Of a DNA stretch of 64,000 bases, positions 8,488 through 18,031 are shown in pieces. Source of the stretch: Cyanobacteria bacterium REEB459 (GTDB taxonomy: Bacteria > Cyanobacteriota > Cyanobacteriia > Phormidesmidales > Phormidesmidaceae); contig JAGWXD010000005.1 in the NCBI GenBank assembly GCA_018970085.1, forward strand, positions 1 through 64,000. Direction: 5' to 3'. The notes beneath the pieces are model-generated. The model saw nothing but the letters and a program-made list of their open reading frames with translations. It searched no databases and was not told the origin of the DNA. The translations under genes were made by a program, and so were the position numbers. The stretch's first letter is position 1. The number at the start of each line of letters is the position of its first letter.

Positions 8488-8856
8488 GTGAAAGAGACTA
8501 TGAAGCGTAAATATTTTTTCTGGATTATGGCATTATGCATGGCTCTATTGGTAAGTGTATTACCTATCTATTCAGATTTGCCTTATCCCACATTAGGGGA
8601 GGTGTTTAGTAAGCAACAACAGGTTTTTGAGTTGCGAGATGTGCAGGGAACTTTAGTTGGTTTTCGGCTACCACAGTACTTAAAGGAAACTAATGTGGCG
8701 GGTTATCATTTCCATTTCATTACTAGCGATCGCAAGGCTGGCGGGCATTTGTTGGATGGTGAGTTTTTGGACAATGTGGCGGAGATTGACGCGGTGCAAG
8801 ATTGGGAGGTTACTTTGCCGAAGCATAGTTCTTTTGCTAAAGCAAAACTGGAGTAG
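8488..8856 (+). pseudogene. truncated alpha-acetolactate decarboxylase (budA) joined to a signal-like N-terminus
   Basis: 122 residues. From PYPTLGEVF onward it matches the C-terminal 90 residues or so of acetolactate decarboxylase: VFELRDVQGTLVGFRLPQYL, GYHFHFITSDRKAGGHLLDG, the latter with the zinc-binding histidines. The full enzyme is about 240 residues, so the N-terminal half is missing. Residues 1-30 (KYFFWIMALCMALLVSVLP) form a signal peptide or anchor fused ahead of the fragment. The join looks like an in-frame internal deletion of an exported BudA. GTG 8488 follows GGAGG. Loss of over half the fold makes activity unlikely. Confidence 0.65.
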
Positions 8857-8928
8857 GGGGAAAAGGAAAATTTCTTTTTATATTGCTGAATATTAGAAAG
8901 TCTGCATCACCATTTTCTGATCATGTGA

Positions 8929-9312
8929 GTCGAAGGTAATGTTTTTCCGGATCCTCGCACTAAAAAAGCCCTATCGACTATTTTAGAAAGAATTCAAAAA
9001 ACAGGATATTATGCTAACTACTTTGTGATTAACTCATTTGATTATGGCGTACCACAAAATAGAATTCGCATATACATAATTGGCTTTAAAGAAAAAGGGT
9101 ACTTTGAAAGTTTTATACTACCTAAATGTATTGATAAAAAGCTAAAGCTTGGCGACATACTAGGTATTGAGACAAAAAATTCAAATGAGAAATATTACAT
9201 GGTGTCACTTAATGGTATTCCTCACCAGTCTTCCGATTACCATTACCAGCCATGTCCAAAGGGTAACTCAATTTTATGCCCTGCGATGGCGGGTAGAACG
9301 CTTAGTTTTTAA
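8929..9312 (+). pseudogene. C5-cytosine methyltransferase fragment
   Basis: The frame begins just after a TGA, without a start codon of its own. It reads VFPDPRTKKALSTILERIQK then FVINSFDYGVPQNRIRIYIIG, the motif VIII region of M.HhaI-like enzymes, continuing to NGIPHQSSDYH. Motifs I and IV (SAM site and PCQ catalytic loop) and the C-terminal motifs IX-X are absent. This is a relic of another modification gene, distinct from the complete one at 30998. Confidence 0.7.
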
Positions 9313-9319
9313 GCACGCA

Positions 9320-9422
9320 TATAGCGGTTCCTGAAGTATGAAGTACACCCTAAATGAGAGAAGCTTGCGGCTCATGGGATTGGGCAACTGAACTGTACCT
9401 CATCCGAATGAGAACCGCTATA
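9320..9422. mobile_element. about 103-bp MITE-like repeat, copy 1
   Basis: Left end TATAGCGGTTCCTGA and right end TGAGAACCGCTATA are near-perfect inverted repeats. The interior (GTACACCCTAAATGA, CTGTACCTCATCCGAATG) is shared with a second copy at 16341-16444 that differs at a handful of positions. Non-coding. Confidence 0.7.
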
Positions 9423-9499
9423 TAGGGTCTCATCTGGGCTTAGGAAAGGAAACTGTAACTAGTTTGTGTAGACTGAAAAGAAGAGAGTGGAAGGGAAAT

Positions 9500-10306
9500 A
9501 TGGTTTTCAATAATGGAAAAGTTTCAAGCAAGTGGCACCTCATCAAAATAGGTTGTTTTATTGGAGGGATTCTTTTTAGCCTTGGGTTATCCTTAGTGAG
9601 TACAGGAATGCTCGCTCAGCCAACTTCCCAGCCCCCCCCTCTCCCTGTGGCTGCCATCCATTCAATGCCCCCTACCCTAACGCAATGGAAAGGAGTATCC
9701 AATTTATCTAACACTGACAATTATTTTGATCAAATTCAATCAACAGACATTGGTTATTTAGTATGGTCCCAGTTTCCGATTCAGGTTTATCGCCAACCTG
9801 TACCCGGAAAAGAGGCATTACCATTTGATCGGCAGCAAGCTGAACAATGGTGGAATGCAGTGAACCAAGCTGTGGAAGAATGGTCTATGTACCTGCCTTG
9901 TAGAGTGACTGAAAAACCGGAACAGGCTGATATTCTCCTATGGCGATCGCCTCCACCGATGAGACTGGGTTCCAATGGGCAATTACCCCGGTTTCGGACT
10001 GCCGAAACCCATTATGAAGTTTATCTGAGACATTTACCTAATCAATCCCCAACCCTGACCCATCGGATGACCATTCGCATCCGTCCCAATCAATCCCCGG
10101 TTTATTTGTTAGCCACAGCTCGCCATGAACTGGGGCATGCCTTGGGAATTTGGGGGCATAGCCTCTTAGAGACTGACGCTCTCTTTTTCTCCCAAGTTCG
10201 TCATCCTCCCGCCATATCCCAACGGGATATCAACACTCTCATACGGATTTATCAACAACCAACGCGATTGGGTTGGTCTGTTCCATTATCGTCAGCCCCT
10301 CAATAA
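9500..10306 (+). CDS. exported zinc metalloprotease, matrixin/astacin-like
   Basis: 268 residues from ATG 9500, preceded by GGAAGGGA. A signal anchor covers about residues 14-38. The central FDRQQAEQWWNAVNQAVEEW and ADILLWRSPP segments resemble the substrate-side strands of matrixin-like peptidases, and ATARHELGHALGIWGHS supplies the zinc motif HExxHxxGxxH with its Glu. Probably acts in the periplasm or outside the cell. The gene overlaps the following MFS gene by one base (TAATG), so the two are likely co-translated. Confidence 0.8.
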   Translation: MVFNNGKVSSKWHLIKIGCFIGGILFSLGLSLVSTGMLAQPTSQPPPLPVAAIHSMPPTLTQWKGVSNLSNTDNYFDQIQSTDIGYLVWSQFPIQVYRQPVPGKEALPFDRQQAEQWWNAVNQAVEEWSMYLPCRVTEKPEQADILLWRSPPPMRLGSNGQLPRFRTAETHYEVYLRHLPNQSPTLTHRMTIRIRPNQSPVYLLATARHELGHALGIWGHSLLETDALFFSQVRHPPAISQRDINTLIRIYQQPTRLGWSVPLSSAPQ

Positions 10307-11550
10307 TGAATCATCTCAATCAATGGCTTCCCAATTTACCAACCACGGTTTGGATGCTTGCCGTGGGTCGTTTACTATCCCAAGTTGGGACTGGCTTTAC
10401 CCTATTTTATGCGACTATTTTTTTCGTAAATCGGGTGGGATTATCAGCCGCAGCGGTGGGGTTAGCCTTGGGACTAGGGGCAGCAGTAGGAATGGCAGGA
10501 CGAATTGTAGGAGGAACTCTGGCAGACTCCCCTGACTGGGGACGGCGAAAGATATTAATCTTATCTTCAATTATTTCAGCCTTTGGCTCCCTGGTCCTAT
10601 CCATTACTGTCAATTTACCGTTCTTTACAGCAGGCAGTGTCATAATGGGTCTAGGAATCGGACTCTATTGGCCGGCGATGGAAGCATCCATCGCTGACTT
10701 AGCTGGGGAGGATAATCGGAATGAAGCCTATGCCCTTAATCGATTGGCAGACAATTTAGGACTGGGGATGGGGGTAGTTTGTGGGGGTTGGGTGATCACT
10801 ACCACGGGAGCTTTCCGGGTACTATATATGGTGGATGGGTTAAGCTATTTGATATTTGGTGTCATTGTTTATTTCAGTATTCATGAAACTACTCACCCGG
10901 TTAGTCAACCATTTACCCCCCGCGGAAACTGGAGATTTGCATTGGCAGATGGTCAGTTGTTGACATTTGGGTTGGTTAATTGTGTGTTGACTCTCTATAT
11001 TGCCCAAGTTCAAACCGTACTACCCCTCTATTTTACCAATTTTGTTCATACCAATATTCGGGGATTGCCTTCTGGACTTTCTGCCTCTACGATCAGTGGA
11101 TTGATCACAGGACACATCCTCCTATCTTCCCTATTTCAATTACCCGTGGCACGGTGGCTGGGACGATACCCCCACCCCCGGTCATTAATGCTATCAGCTG
11201 GATTGTGGGGGATAGGGTTTGCCTTAGTTGGATTCACGGGGCTTAATTCTCAATTCCCGGTGGTAATTGCAGCCCTTGCTTTAACCACCATTAGCTTTGC
11301 CAGTATCATCTATTTACCCACTGCTTCAGCCTTTGTGGCAGAAATGGCTCCCCAGTCTTTACGGGGTACTTACCTGGCAATTAATTCCCTATGCTGGGCA
11401 GTAGGTTATGTTGTGGGTTCACCTGTTGGTGGATGGGCATTGGATCAACCCCAACCGGTTCCTCACCTATTTTGGTTTACTCTTACTGGTACTGCATTAA
11501 TTATGATGCCCATTCTGAATTATTTAAATCAATTGCCATCACCCCGATAA
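10306..11550 (+). CDS. MFS transporter
   Basis: 414 residues from ATG 10306, with twelve hydrophobic segments. The MFS motif A region between segments 2 and 3 reads GGTLADSPDWGRRK, and GYVVGSPVGGWALDQP near segment 11 is typical of drug-efflux type members. Substrate cannot be told. Start and stop overlap with the upstream protease (TAATG) suggests an operon. The stop lies 87 bases from the convergent lysC. Confidence 0.85.
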   Translation: MNHLNQWLPNLPTTVWMLAVGRLLSQVGTGFTLFYATIFFVNRVGLSAAAVGLALGLGAAVGMAGRIVGGTLADSPDWGRRKILILSSIISAFGSLVLSITVNLPFFTAGSVIMGLGIGLYWPAMEASIADLAGEDNRNEAYALNRLADNLGLGMGVVCGGWVITTTGAFRVLYMVDGLSYLIFGVIVYFSIHETTHPVSQPFTPRGNWRFALADGQLLTFGLVNCVLTLYIAQVQTVLPLYFTNFVHTNIRGLPSGLSASTISGLITGHILLSSLFQLPVARWLGRYPHPRSLMLSAGLWGIGFALVGFTGLNSQFPVVIAALALTTISFASIIYLPTASAFVAEMAPQSLRGTYLAINSLCWAVGYVVGSPVGGWALDQPQPVPHLFWFTLTGTALIMMPILNYLNQLPSPR

Positions 11551-11637
11551 TTCATGGAGGGTTGAATAATATATCCTATAGTGAACGGAGACTCTTTCCC
11601 ATCATTGACCAATTCCCTATCTCACCCTTGCCCCCAA

Positions 11638-13491
11638 TTAACTAGGAATGTGGATGGGATAATTACCGGCTAGGTGAAACGTTTGATGAATTGCCTGTAA
11701 CGCCTCCACCCCCTTAGATTTGTCTACTACACAACTAATCTTAATTTCGGATGTGGCAATCATCTGAATATTAATCTGACGTTCTGACAACGCTGCAAAC
11801 ATGCGAGCGGCGACTCCCGGATGGTTTACCATGCCAGCACCCACAATACTGACCTTGGCGATCGCTGGGTCAATCATGACTGCACCATATCCTAAGTTCG
11901 TCATTGCAGATTCTAAAACAGACCGTGCCATTTCTCCATCAGTCTCAGCAACCGTACAGGCAATATCTCGATAATGGAAAGTATCAGTCTCGCGACAGCG
12001 CTGGGATTGGATGATCATATCCACACTAATCCCATGATCTGCTAGTAGTTGGAATAGTTGGGATGCCATGCCAGGGCGATGGGGCACATCACGAATAGCC
12101 AATCGAACCTGTTTCATATCCAATGCGACGCCACGAACCACTGGATAGGGTTGACTCCCCCCATGCACCCCTATCTTTTCATCTTGCCGAAAAGGGGTTG
12201 GAGAGCTATCTACTTCAAAAACTCTCTGCAGAGCATGTAAAGCTCGATGACATAATTCATCTACTGTGGTTTCAGTGAAAGACTCAATGACACAACTAAC
12301 TTTTACCTCTGAGGTGGAAATCATTTGAATATTGATACCAGCCTGAGCCAGAATGGTAAACATTTGGGCAGCCACTCCGGGACGACCGATCATTCCTGCA
12401 CCCACAATGCTAACCTTGGCGACCTGTGGATTGACCACCACCTCAGGGATAGCATCTGGGTGGGGGGTAAACCCCGCTAAAAGATTGGGCAGAATTGAAG
12501 TGGCTACCGCTTCAGCACAAGCAACTGACCTGCGATTTACCGTAAACGTAATATCATTAGTTTCCCCTTCATGGATGGACTGAATAATCAAATCCACATC
12601 CACTTGTTCTTTTGCAATCTGATCAAACAGGGATGCAGCAATGCCGGGACGGTCGGGGATTCGTAACAAACCAACCCGTGACTGCTGGGTATCAAATTCT
12701 ACCGCATCAACTGATCGAGCAATTTCTAAACCCTCCAAGCTGCGGTTCTGTGGGGTTAAAGACACTACCTTGGTGCCCGGCTCATCGGTCCAACTAGAAC
12801 GAACCACAAGGGTTACCCCATAATTTCGAGCTATTTCCACAGCCCTGGGATGGAGAACCTTCGCACCCAAACTAGCTAATTCCAGCATTTCATCTGATGT
12901 GATTTCTTCCATTAACCGTGCTTCAGGAACCAATCGGGGATCGGTGGTCAAGATGCCAGGGACATCGGTATAAATTTCACATTGATCAGCATGTAGGGCA
13001 GCCGCCAAGGCAACTGCTGAAGTATCTGACCCGCCACGACCCAAGGTGGTAATTTCCCAATCTTCCGTATCGCTGACCCCTTGAAAACCTGCCACCACCA
13101 CCACATATCCTGATTGTAGATGACGTTCAATGCGTTCTGTAGTGATTCGCAGGATACGTGCCCGAGTATGGGCGGTTTCAGTCACAATGCCCACTTGTGC
13201 ACCTGTCATGGAAACGGCTGGTTGCCCTAATTCTTGTAAAGCCATACTCAATAAGGCGATGGTAATTTGTTCACCCGTAGAAAGGAGTACATCCATTTCT
13301 CGACGACTGGGGTTACCCGAAATTTCATGGGCTAATTTAACCAAGCCATCGGTGGTTTTACCCATGGCTGATACCACCACTACTACGGAATTACCAGCTT
13401 TTACGGTTGCTACAATCCGCTGAGCGACTGCTTGAATCCGTTGGGTCGTTCCAACGGAGGTACCCCCATACTTTTGAACAATGAATGCCAT
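11638..13491 (-). CDS. lysC: aspartate kinase, four-ACT cyanobacterial type
   Basis: 617 residues. The kinase domain (about 1-240) has [29 protein letters not shown] and [16 protein letters not shown]. Two tandem regulatory halves follow (about 270-430 and 455-605), each with paired ACT units marked by KVSIVGAGM and the repeated INIQMI.TSE.K.SCV. Phosphorylates aspartate at the entry to Lys, Thr and Met synthesis. The duplicated ACT pair, giving about 600 residues, is characteristic of cyanobacteria and suggests feedback control by Lys and Thr. Monocistronic. Confidence 0.95.
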   Translation of the reverse strand: MAFIVQKYGGTSVGTTQRIQAVAQRIVATVKAGNSVVVVVSAMGKTTDGLVKLAHEISGNPSRREMDVLLSTGEQITIALLSMALQELGQPAVSMTGAQVGIVTETAHTRARILRITTERIERHLQSGYVVVVAGFQGVSDTEDWEITTLGRGGSDTSAVALAAALHADQCEIYTDVPGILTTDPRLVPEARLMEEITSDEMLELASLGAKVLHPRAVEIARNYGVTLVVRSSWTDEPGTKVVSLTPQNRSLEGLEIARSVDAVEFDTQQSRVGLLRIPDRPGIAASLFDQIAKEQVDVDLIIQSIHEGETNDITFTVNRRSVACAEAVATSILPNLLAGFTPHPDAIPEVVVNPQVAKVSIVGAGMIGRPGVAAQMFTILAQAGINIQMISTSEVKVSCVIESFTETTVDELCHRALHALQRVFEVDSSPTPFRQDEKIGVHGGSQPYPVVRGVALDMKQVRLAIRDVPHRPGMASQLFQLLADHGISVDMIIQSQRCRETDTFHYRDIACTVAETDGEMARSVLESAMTNLGYGAVMIDPAIAKVSIVGAGMVNHPGVAARMFAALSERQINIQMIATSEIKISCVVDKSKGVEALQAIHQTFHLAGNYPIHIPS

Positions 13492-13581
13492 GGTAACAAG
13501 ACTGGAATGGGATTAAATCACGGGCAATTATTAACACTACCACTTACAAGTAGGTTAGGGGAAATACTGACGAGAGTGTCC

Positions 13582-13627
13582 CAGGGCAACCGCACACAAA
13601 ACTTAATATATCAATAAGAACCAATTT
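13582..13627. repeat. isolated left end of the 170-bp MITE-like element
   Basis: CAGGGCAACCGCACAC and about 30 further bases match 8248-8293 with one visible difference. No matching right terminal repeat is found before yacP. It runs directly into a reverse transcriptase fragment. Confidence 0.55.
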
Positions 13628-13640
13628 CTACTTCAGTAGC

Positions 13641-13746
13641 AGCAACGGATTAAACAAAAGAATCCTAGAATTAGACATCGAAAAATGCTTCGATAGAATC
13701 AACCACAACACATTAAGGGAATTAATCATTGCTCCGCCGTTATAAA
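13641..13746 (+). pseudogene. group II intron reverse transcriptase fragment
   Basis: One frame encodes NKRILELDIEKCFDRINHNT and LRELIIAPPL before a stop. This is the palm segment around the first catalytic Asp (LDIEKCFDRINH) of group II intron reverse transcriptases. About 35 codons remain and nothing of the intron RNA is recognisable. The rest of 13492-13921 is AT-rich non-coding sequence upstream of lysC and the YacP-like gene. Confidence 0.7.
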
Positions 13747-13921
13747 TATAAACTACCTAGTTTTTTCCCGTCCCTACCTCTCTAAGCCCTACCAACAGTG
13801 AAGTCCACTGTTATCCCCCAAGTTCTAAATCAGAATGGTTGGAGATGGTAATTTGGAAAAAATCAATCATTTTTTTGTATAATAAACAAATTCTCCATTA
13901 ATTCCGTCCTCTACCTGTCCC

Positions 13922-14464
13922 ATGTCAGCATCAGCGTCCCAAGCATTACTTCTAGTTGATGGCTACAACATAATCGGTAGCTGGCTAGGTCTCCAACAAA
14001 CCCGTGATCAGGTTGGACTGGATGCTGCCCGTGATGAACTGAAAGCCACCCTAGTTGATTATACTGCGGTACAAGGGTATGATACTGAAATCATTTTTGA
14101 CTCCCATTATCAAGAGAGTATTGGCACCTGCGAAGCGGTAACCTCAAACCTTTCTGTGCGATATACCAACTTTGGACAAACTGCGGACACTTATATTGAA
14201 AAAGTATGTGCCCACTTTTATCATGAATGGCTAAAAACCCATCCCCGTTTAATTGTTGCAACTTCAGATAATGCTCAACGATTAACAGTCATTGGCTATG
14301 GAGCCGAATGTATGACTGCGCGTCAACTTGCGGTGGATGTGGAGCTAATGGCAACAAAAACACGACGATTGCAGCAACAAGATGGGAAATCAGGGCGATC
14401 GCGGCTCTTTAACTCCCTATCTCCGTCCGCCAAACAACGATTACAAAATCTTCGATTTCAATAA
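13922..14464 (+). CDS. NYN-domain (YacP/Rae1-like) predicted ribonuclease
   Basis: 180 residues. ALLLVDGYNIIGSW at the N-terminus carries the first conserved Asp and Asn, IIFDSHYQ the second, GQTADTYIEKV the third, and RLIVATSDNAQR the fourth: the PIN-like NYN acidic cluster. Bacillus Rae1 of this family cleaves mRNA on the ribosome. The basic tail (TKTRRLQQQDGKSGRSRLF) may bind RNA. The stop lies 8 bases from the convergent M61 peptidase stop. Confidence 0.85.
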   Translation: MSASASQALLLVDGYNIIGSWLGLQQTRDQVGLDAARDELKATLVDYTAVQGYDTEIIFDSHYQESIGTCEAVTSNLSVRYTNFGQTADTYIEKVCAHFYHEWLKTHPRLIVATSDNAQRLTVIGYGAECMTARQLAVDVELMATKTRRLQQQDGKSGRSRLFNSLSPSAKQRLQNLRFQ

Positions 14465-14472
14465 ATGCTAAA

Positions 14473-16302
14473 TCATGACCACAGAGATTCCCCAAGCCAC
14501 TGTTGACACAAATCAACCTGACCCTCTGAGGGATCAGTCACTGGGACTAGATGATAACTATTTGGTTGGTGTTCTGCCAAAGTCACCCTAAGGGTACACA
14601 AACTATCCTGATGGAAAAGGGAAAGGGTCACCACATCGCCAGGTTTATAGTCCAAGAGGCGATTTGCAAACTGTCTGGCAGTAATTCGTAAACCATCAAC
14701 TGCCACAATTTCATCCTCACTATCAATTCCTGCAACCCAAGCAGGAGAACCATAATCCACAGACTTTACCACTTCTTTCCCCCCATCCATTTCAAAATTA
14801 ACTCCCAAATAGGGGGGGCGATGGGCATCATCACCATTTGACTGAAGGTTAAGTCCAAAAAGGTTCAAGTAAGTTGAGAGTGGTAATTCCTCTGTTGTAA
14901 AAAGGTAGCGATGGAAAAAATCACTTAAATCAGTCCCAGCAACAACCTCAATAACCGATAAAAGTTGGGCATGGGTAAAAGGAGTTTGTGTTACACCATA
15001 CTGACACCACATCTGTCTGAGGACATCATCCATCGAATGACGGTTTTGGTGACGGGAGCGAATGAATAAATCCAGTACTAGGGAGACCATTTCCCCCTTT
15101 AAGTAATAGGAGATTTGACTGTTGGCACTATTGGCATCGGGACGATACAGTTTAATCCAGGCATCAAAACTCGATTCAGTTAAGGGTTGAACCAACCGTC
15201 CTGGTTTGGTTAGGTAGTGGGTAATTTCCTGGCTTAAGTAGGTTAAATAAGTCTTTGCATCATATATCCCAGCCCGTAATGGAATCAATCCATCATAGTA
15301 ACTGGTAGTACCTTCACTAAACCAAAGGCATGGGGTATAGTTCTCTTCAGAGTAGGAGAAATCTAAGGGATTTGGAGGAATTTCGCGGGTTGTAAATTGG
15401 GGACGGATCCGTTTAACATTCCACAAGTGAAAAAATTCATGGGCTACCAGTTGGATAAATCGATGATACTTATGGCGATCGCGGAATCCAAACCGCTGGT
15501 AAATCAAGGAACAACAGTTTTTATGTTCTAACCCCCCGTAGCCACGACTGGTTAAATGGAGGAAAAACAAATAATGATCATAGGGTAATCCACCAAATAA
15601 ATCCGACTCAACCCGGATTATTTTTTGCATATCTTCAATGAGGTGGTCTGCGTTCAAATTTCCCTTACCCCATACTACTAATTGGTGGGGTTTGCCAGTT
15701 GCATAAAAAGAAAAACAGTGGTGCTCTCCAACCTCAACGGGACTATCCACCAAGGTGTTGAAATCAGGAACAAGAAAGGTTTGGGGTTGACCCGGTTCAG
15801 CAGAATGCAAGGATGACAGAGCCGTGGTAATAGACCAATGGGAATAGGGGGGAACTATGGTCAATTCCATGGGGTGGTATTCATAACCCGGCACAAAAAA
15901 AAACATGGCAGCTCCATTGAAGTAGCCATGGGTATTATCCAGGTGGTTAGTGCGTACCGTTAATTCGTTTGCAAAAATACGATATTGAACGATGATGGAA
16001 TGAATATCCTCCGTGCCTACTTGCCAATGGTTTTTAGTCATTTTTTGCCATAGTAGGGGCTGGGTGCCTTCCCCTTTAGCAGAAAAATCTTGTAGATGGC
16101 GTGCATATTCTCGAATTAAATAGGAACCAGGGGTCCAAACAGGCATGATCAAGTCTAGGGTAGGCGATCGCCATCCATCAACCCGCAAGGTTACTTCAAA
16201 CAAGTGGGACTGGGGCGAGAACATGGTCACTTGGTAGGAAATGGAACCAGAAAACCCTTTTTTGTCTGAGTTCGAGAGGTTGGCAGTGGGTTGTTGGATC
16301 AT
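14473..16302 (-). CDS. M61-family peptidase with PDZ domain
   Basis: 609 residues. An N-terminal beta-rich domain (about 15-200) precedes the zinc site VAHEFFHLWNVKRIRP (His288, Glu289, His292). The ENYTPCLWFSEGTTSYYDGL segment supplies the third ligand Glu. A PDZ domain lies at about 500-580 (GSPAWVAGIDSEDEIVAVDG). Members are glycyl aminopeptidase-like. No signal peptide is evident, so a cytoplasmic location is likely. Length and order match the family. Upstream lies a MITE-like repeat. Confidence 0.9.
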   Translation of the reverse strand: MIQQPTANLSNSDKKGFSGSISYQVTMFSPQSHLFEVTLRVDGWRSPTLDLIMPVWTPGSYLIREYARHLQDFSAKGEGTQPLLWQKMTKNHWQVGTEDIHSIIVQYRIFANELTVRTNHLDNTHGYFNGAAMFFFVPGYEYHPMELTIVPPYSHWSITTALSSLHSAEPGQPQTFLVPDFNTLVDSPVEVGEHHCFSFYATGKPHQLVVWGKGNLNADHLIEDMQKIIRVESDLFGGLPYDHYLFFLHLTSRGYGGLEHKNCCSLIYQRFGFRDRHKYHRFIQLVAHEFFHLWNVKRIRPQFTTREIPPNPLDFSYSEENYTPCLWFSEGTTSYYDGLIPLRAGIYDAKTYLTYLSQEITHYLTKPGRLVQPLTESSFDAWIKLYRPDANSANSQISYYLKGEMVSLVLDLFIRSRHQNRHSMDDVLRQMWCQYGVTQTPFTHAQLLSVIEVVAGTDLSDFFHRYLFTTEELPLSTYLNLFGLNLQSNGDDAHRPPYLGVNFEMDGGKEVVKSVDYGSPAWVAGIDSEDEIVAVDGLRITARQFANRLLDYKPGDVVTLSLFHQDSLCTLRVTLAEHQPNSYHLVPVTDPSEGQVDLCQQWLGESLWS

Positions 16303-16340
16303 GCTTCAATTGAGCGAAATAAAGAAATAAATAGACAAAA

Positions 16341-16444
16341 TGTAGCGGTTCCTGAACCTATGAGGTACACCCTAAATGAAAGAAGCCTTGCAGCTCATGG
16401 ACTTGGCAACTGACCTGTACCTCATCCGAATGAGAACCCCTATA
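16341..16444. mobile_element. about 104-bp MITE-like repeat, copy 2
   Basis: Same element as 9320-9422: TGTAGCGGTTCCTGA on the left, TGAGAACCCCTATA on the right, and a shared interior. The right inverted repeat has acquired a change (CCCCTA instead of CCGCTA), so the ends no longer pair perfectly. It fills the gap between the M61 gene and the HpxZ-like gene. Confidence 0.7.
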
Positions 16445-16467
16445 AATTATAGTTTTGGGTGGTTATA

Positions 16468-16860
16468 TTAATTATTAACGATGTCATCTGGAATCATACT
16501 GACATGGGCAGCAACAACGCGCCAACCATGGGGAGTGCGATTCCATACCTGGCTCTGACGACCAATTTTATCGGGTAATGATGACCGACGGAACAGGGTC
16601 CATACTGTGGCTAAATCTTGACCATAGGTGGTGATATGGGTATCTTCCAATGTCCGTTCGGGAATGGGAGGACATGCGGCACGGAAAGCTGCGATTTCAG
16701 CATAGCCATAGTTGTTTTCAGCAATCCCATAGCGAATGGTGTGGGGACTATCCAGAAAAAGACGATTTAATGTTTCAACATCATTATTAACTAATGCGGC
16801 TTCATACTCTGCAAAAACCGCTTCCACCTCCGCTCTCACATTAGGAAGATTGATTTCCAT
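16468..16860 (-). CDS. AtzH/HpxZ-like (DUF3225) protein, NTF2 fold
   Basis: 130 residues starting MEINLPNVRAEV; a longer frame exists but this start matches the family's usual N-terminus. FAEYEAALVNNDVETLNRLF, SPHTIRYGIAENNYGY, DTHITTYGQDLATVWTLF and VWNRTPHGWRVVAAHVS run in the family order. HpxZ relatives act in oxalurate catabolism and AtzH hydrolyses 1,3-dicarboxyurea. The physiological substrate here is unknown. It is divergent from the ABC permease by about 100 bases. Confidence 0.8.
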   Translation of the reverse strand: MEINLPNVRAEVEAVFAEYEAALVNNDVETLNRLFLDSPHTIRYGIAENNYGYAEIAAFRAACPPIPERTLEDTHITTYGQDLATVWTLFRRSSLPDKIGRQSQVWNRTPHGWRVVAAHVSMIPDDIVNN

Positions 16861-16958
16861 GCCGACTACCCAGCTCCCCATCAACACTATAAACAGAAAA
16901 AAGACCGAAAGAATTTTCGCTTTTATTGTATCGTAAAGTGAAACATTGCATCAGATCC

Positions 16959-17987
16959 ATGGGCATCCCTATCCGTTCAACTTTCAGTGCTGTTGCCAAT
17001 AATGAAACGTTTGTTTATGTCACCAAACGTTTATTGCAAGGGCTTTTAACCCTCCTACTTGCTTCCATTCTTTGTTTTTTGATCATTGAACTTGCTCCGG
17101 GGAATTATTTGGATACATTGAAACAAAATCCAGTCATTTCCCCGGAACGGATTGAAGAACTACGTCAGCAATTTGGACTGGATCGACCGTGGTATGAGCA
17201 ATATGGTCGGTGGTTGTTCCAAGTGGTAACCCAGGGGAATTTTGGACAAAGTTTTGCTTATCAGCGTTCAGTTTCGTCTTTATTATGGGAACGAATGGGA
17301 AATACATTACTCATCTCCCTGTCCTCCCTGATGGTGACTTGGGCGATCGCCATCCCCTTGGGAATCGTTGGAGCAGTGCACCAAAATCAATGGATAGATC
17401 GGATCTTACGGATACTCAGTTACATTGGTCAGGGCTTTCCCAGTTTTATCACTGCTTTAATCCTCCTCATTGGGGCACAGAATCTTTCCCCATGGTTGCC
17501 GGTGGGAGGAATGACCAGTGTTCACCACAGTGACTTAAATCCATTAGGTCAATGTTTAGATGTTCTATGGCACATGATTTTACCTACCATTGCCCTCAGT
17601 ATCACAAGTTTTGCCGGGCTACAACGTATTACTAGGGGAGAATTACTAGATGTTTTACGACAGGACTACATCCAAACCGCACGGGCAAAAGGATTATCAG
17701 AAAACCGGGTCATTTACATCCATGCCTTGCGTAATGCTGTCAACCCCCTCATAACCCTCTTGGGATTTGAATTTGCTGGATTACTGAGCGGTGCTTTTAT
17801 TGCCGAATTTTTCTTCAATTGGCCGGGGTTGGGACGATTGATTTACAGTGCTGTCCTTGCCAAGGATATTTACTTAGTCATGGCCAGCTTAATGATGGGG
17901 GCTACCTTGCTAATTGTGGGTAATTTAATGGCGGATTTACTCCTGAAGGTAGTTGATCCCCGAATTAAGTTGGAAAACATCAACTAA
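16959..17987 (+). CDS. DppB/OppB-type ABC transporter permease
   Basis: 342 residues from ATG 16959 (a TTG at 16926 is in frame). Six membrane spans. FVTKRLLQGLLTLLLAS-like first span, APGNYLDTL loop, and the EAA loop RAKGLSENRVIYIHALRNAV before the final GLLSGAFIAEFFFNWPGLGR. This is the inner-membrane channel half of a peptide or nickel importer. It stands alone: no DppC, ATPase or binding protein is adjacent, so partners must be encoded elsewhere. Confidence 0.85.
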   Translation: MGIPIRSTFSAVANNETFVYVTKRLLQGLLTLLLASILCFLIIELAPGNYLDTLKQNPVISPERIEELRQQFGLDRPWYEQYGRWLFQVVTQGNFGQSFAYQRSVSSLLWERMGNTLLISLSSLMVTWAIAIPLGIVGAVHQNQWIDRILRILSYIGQGFPSFITALILLIGAQNLSPWLPVGGMTSVHHSDLNPLGQCLDVLWHMILPTIALSITSFAGLQRITRGELLDVLRQDYIQTARAKGLSENRVIYIHALRNAVNPLITLLGFEFAGLLSGAFIAEFFFNWPGLGRLIYSAVLAKDIYLVMASLMMGATLLIVGNLMADLLLKVVDPRIKLENIN

Positions 17988-18031
17988 CAGCCTTATAACC
18001 CTTATTAGCTATGGCATAATAGTAATAAAAA

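Noticed and set aside
13492-13921. Intact group II intron between lysC and the YacP-like gene
   Set aside because: Only about 35 codons of reverse transcriptase remain and no domain V or second exon junction is visible.
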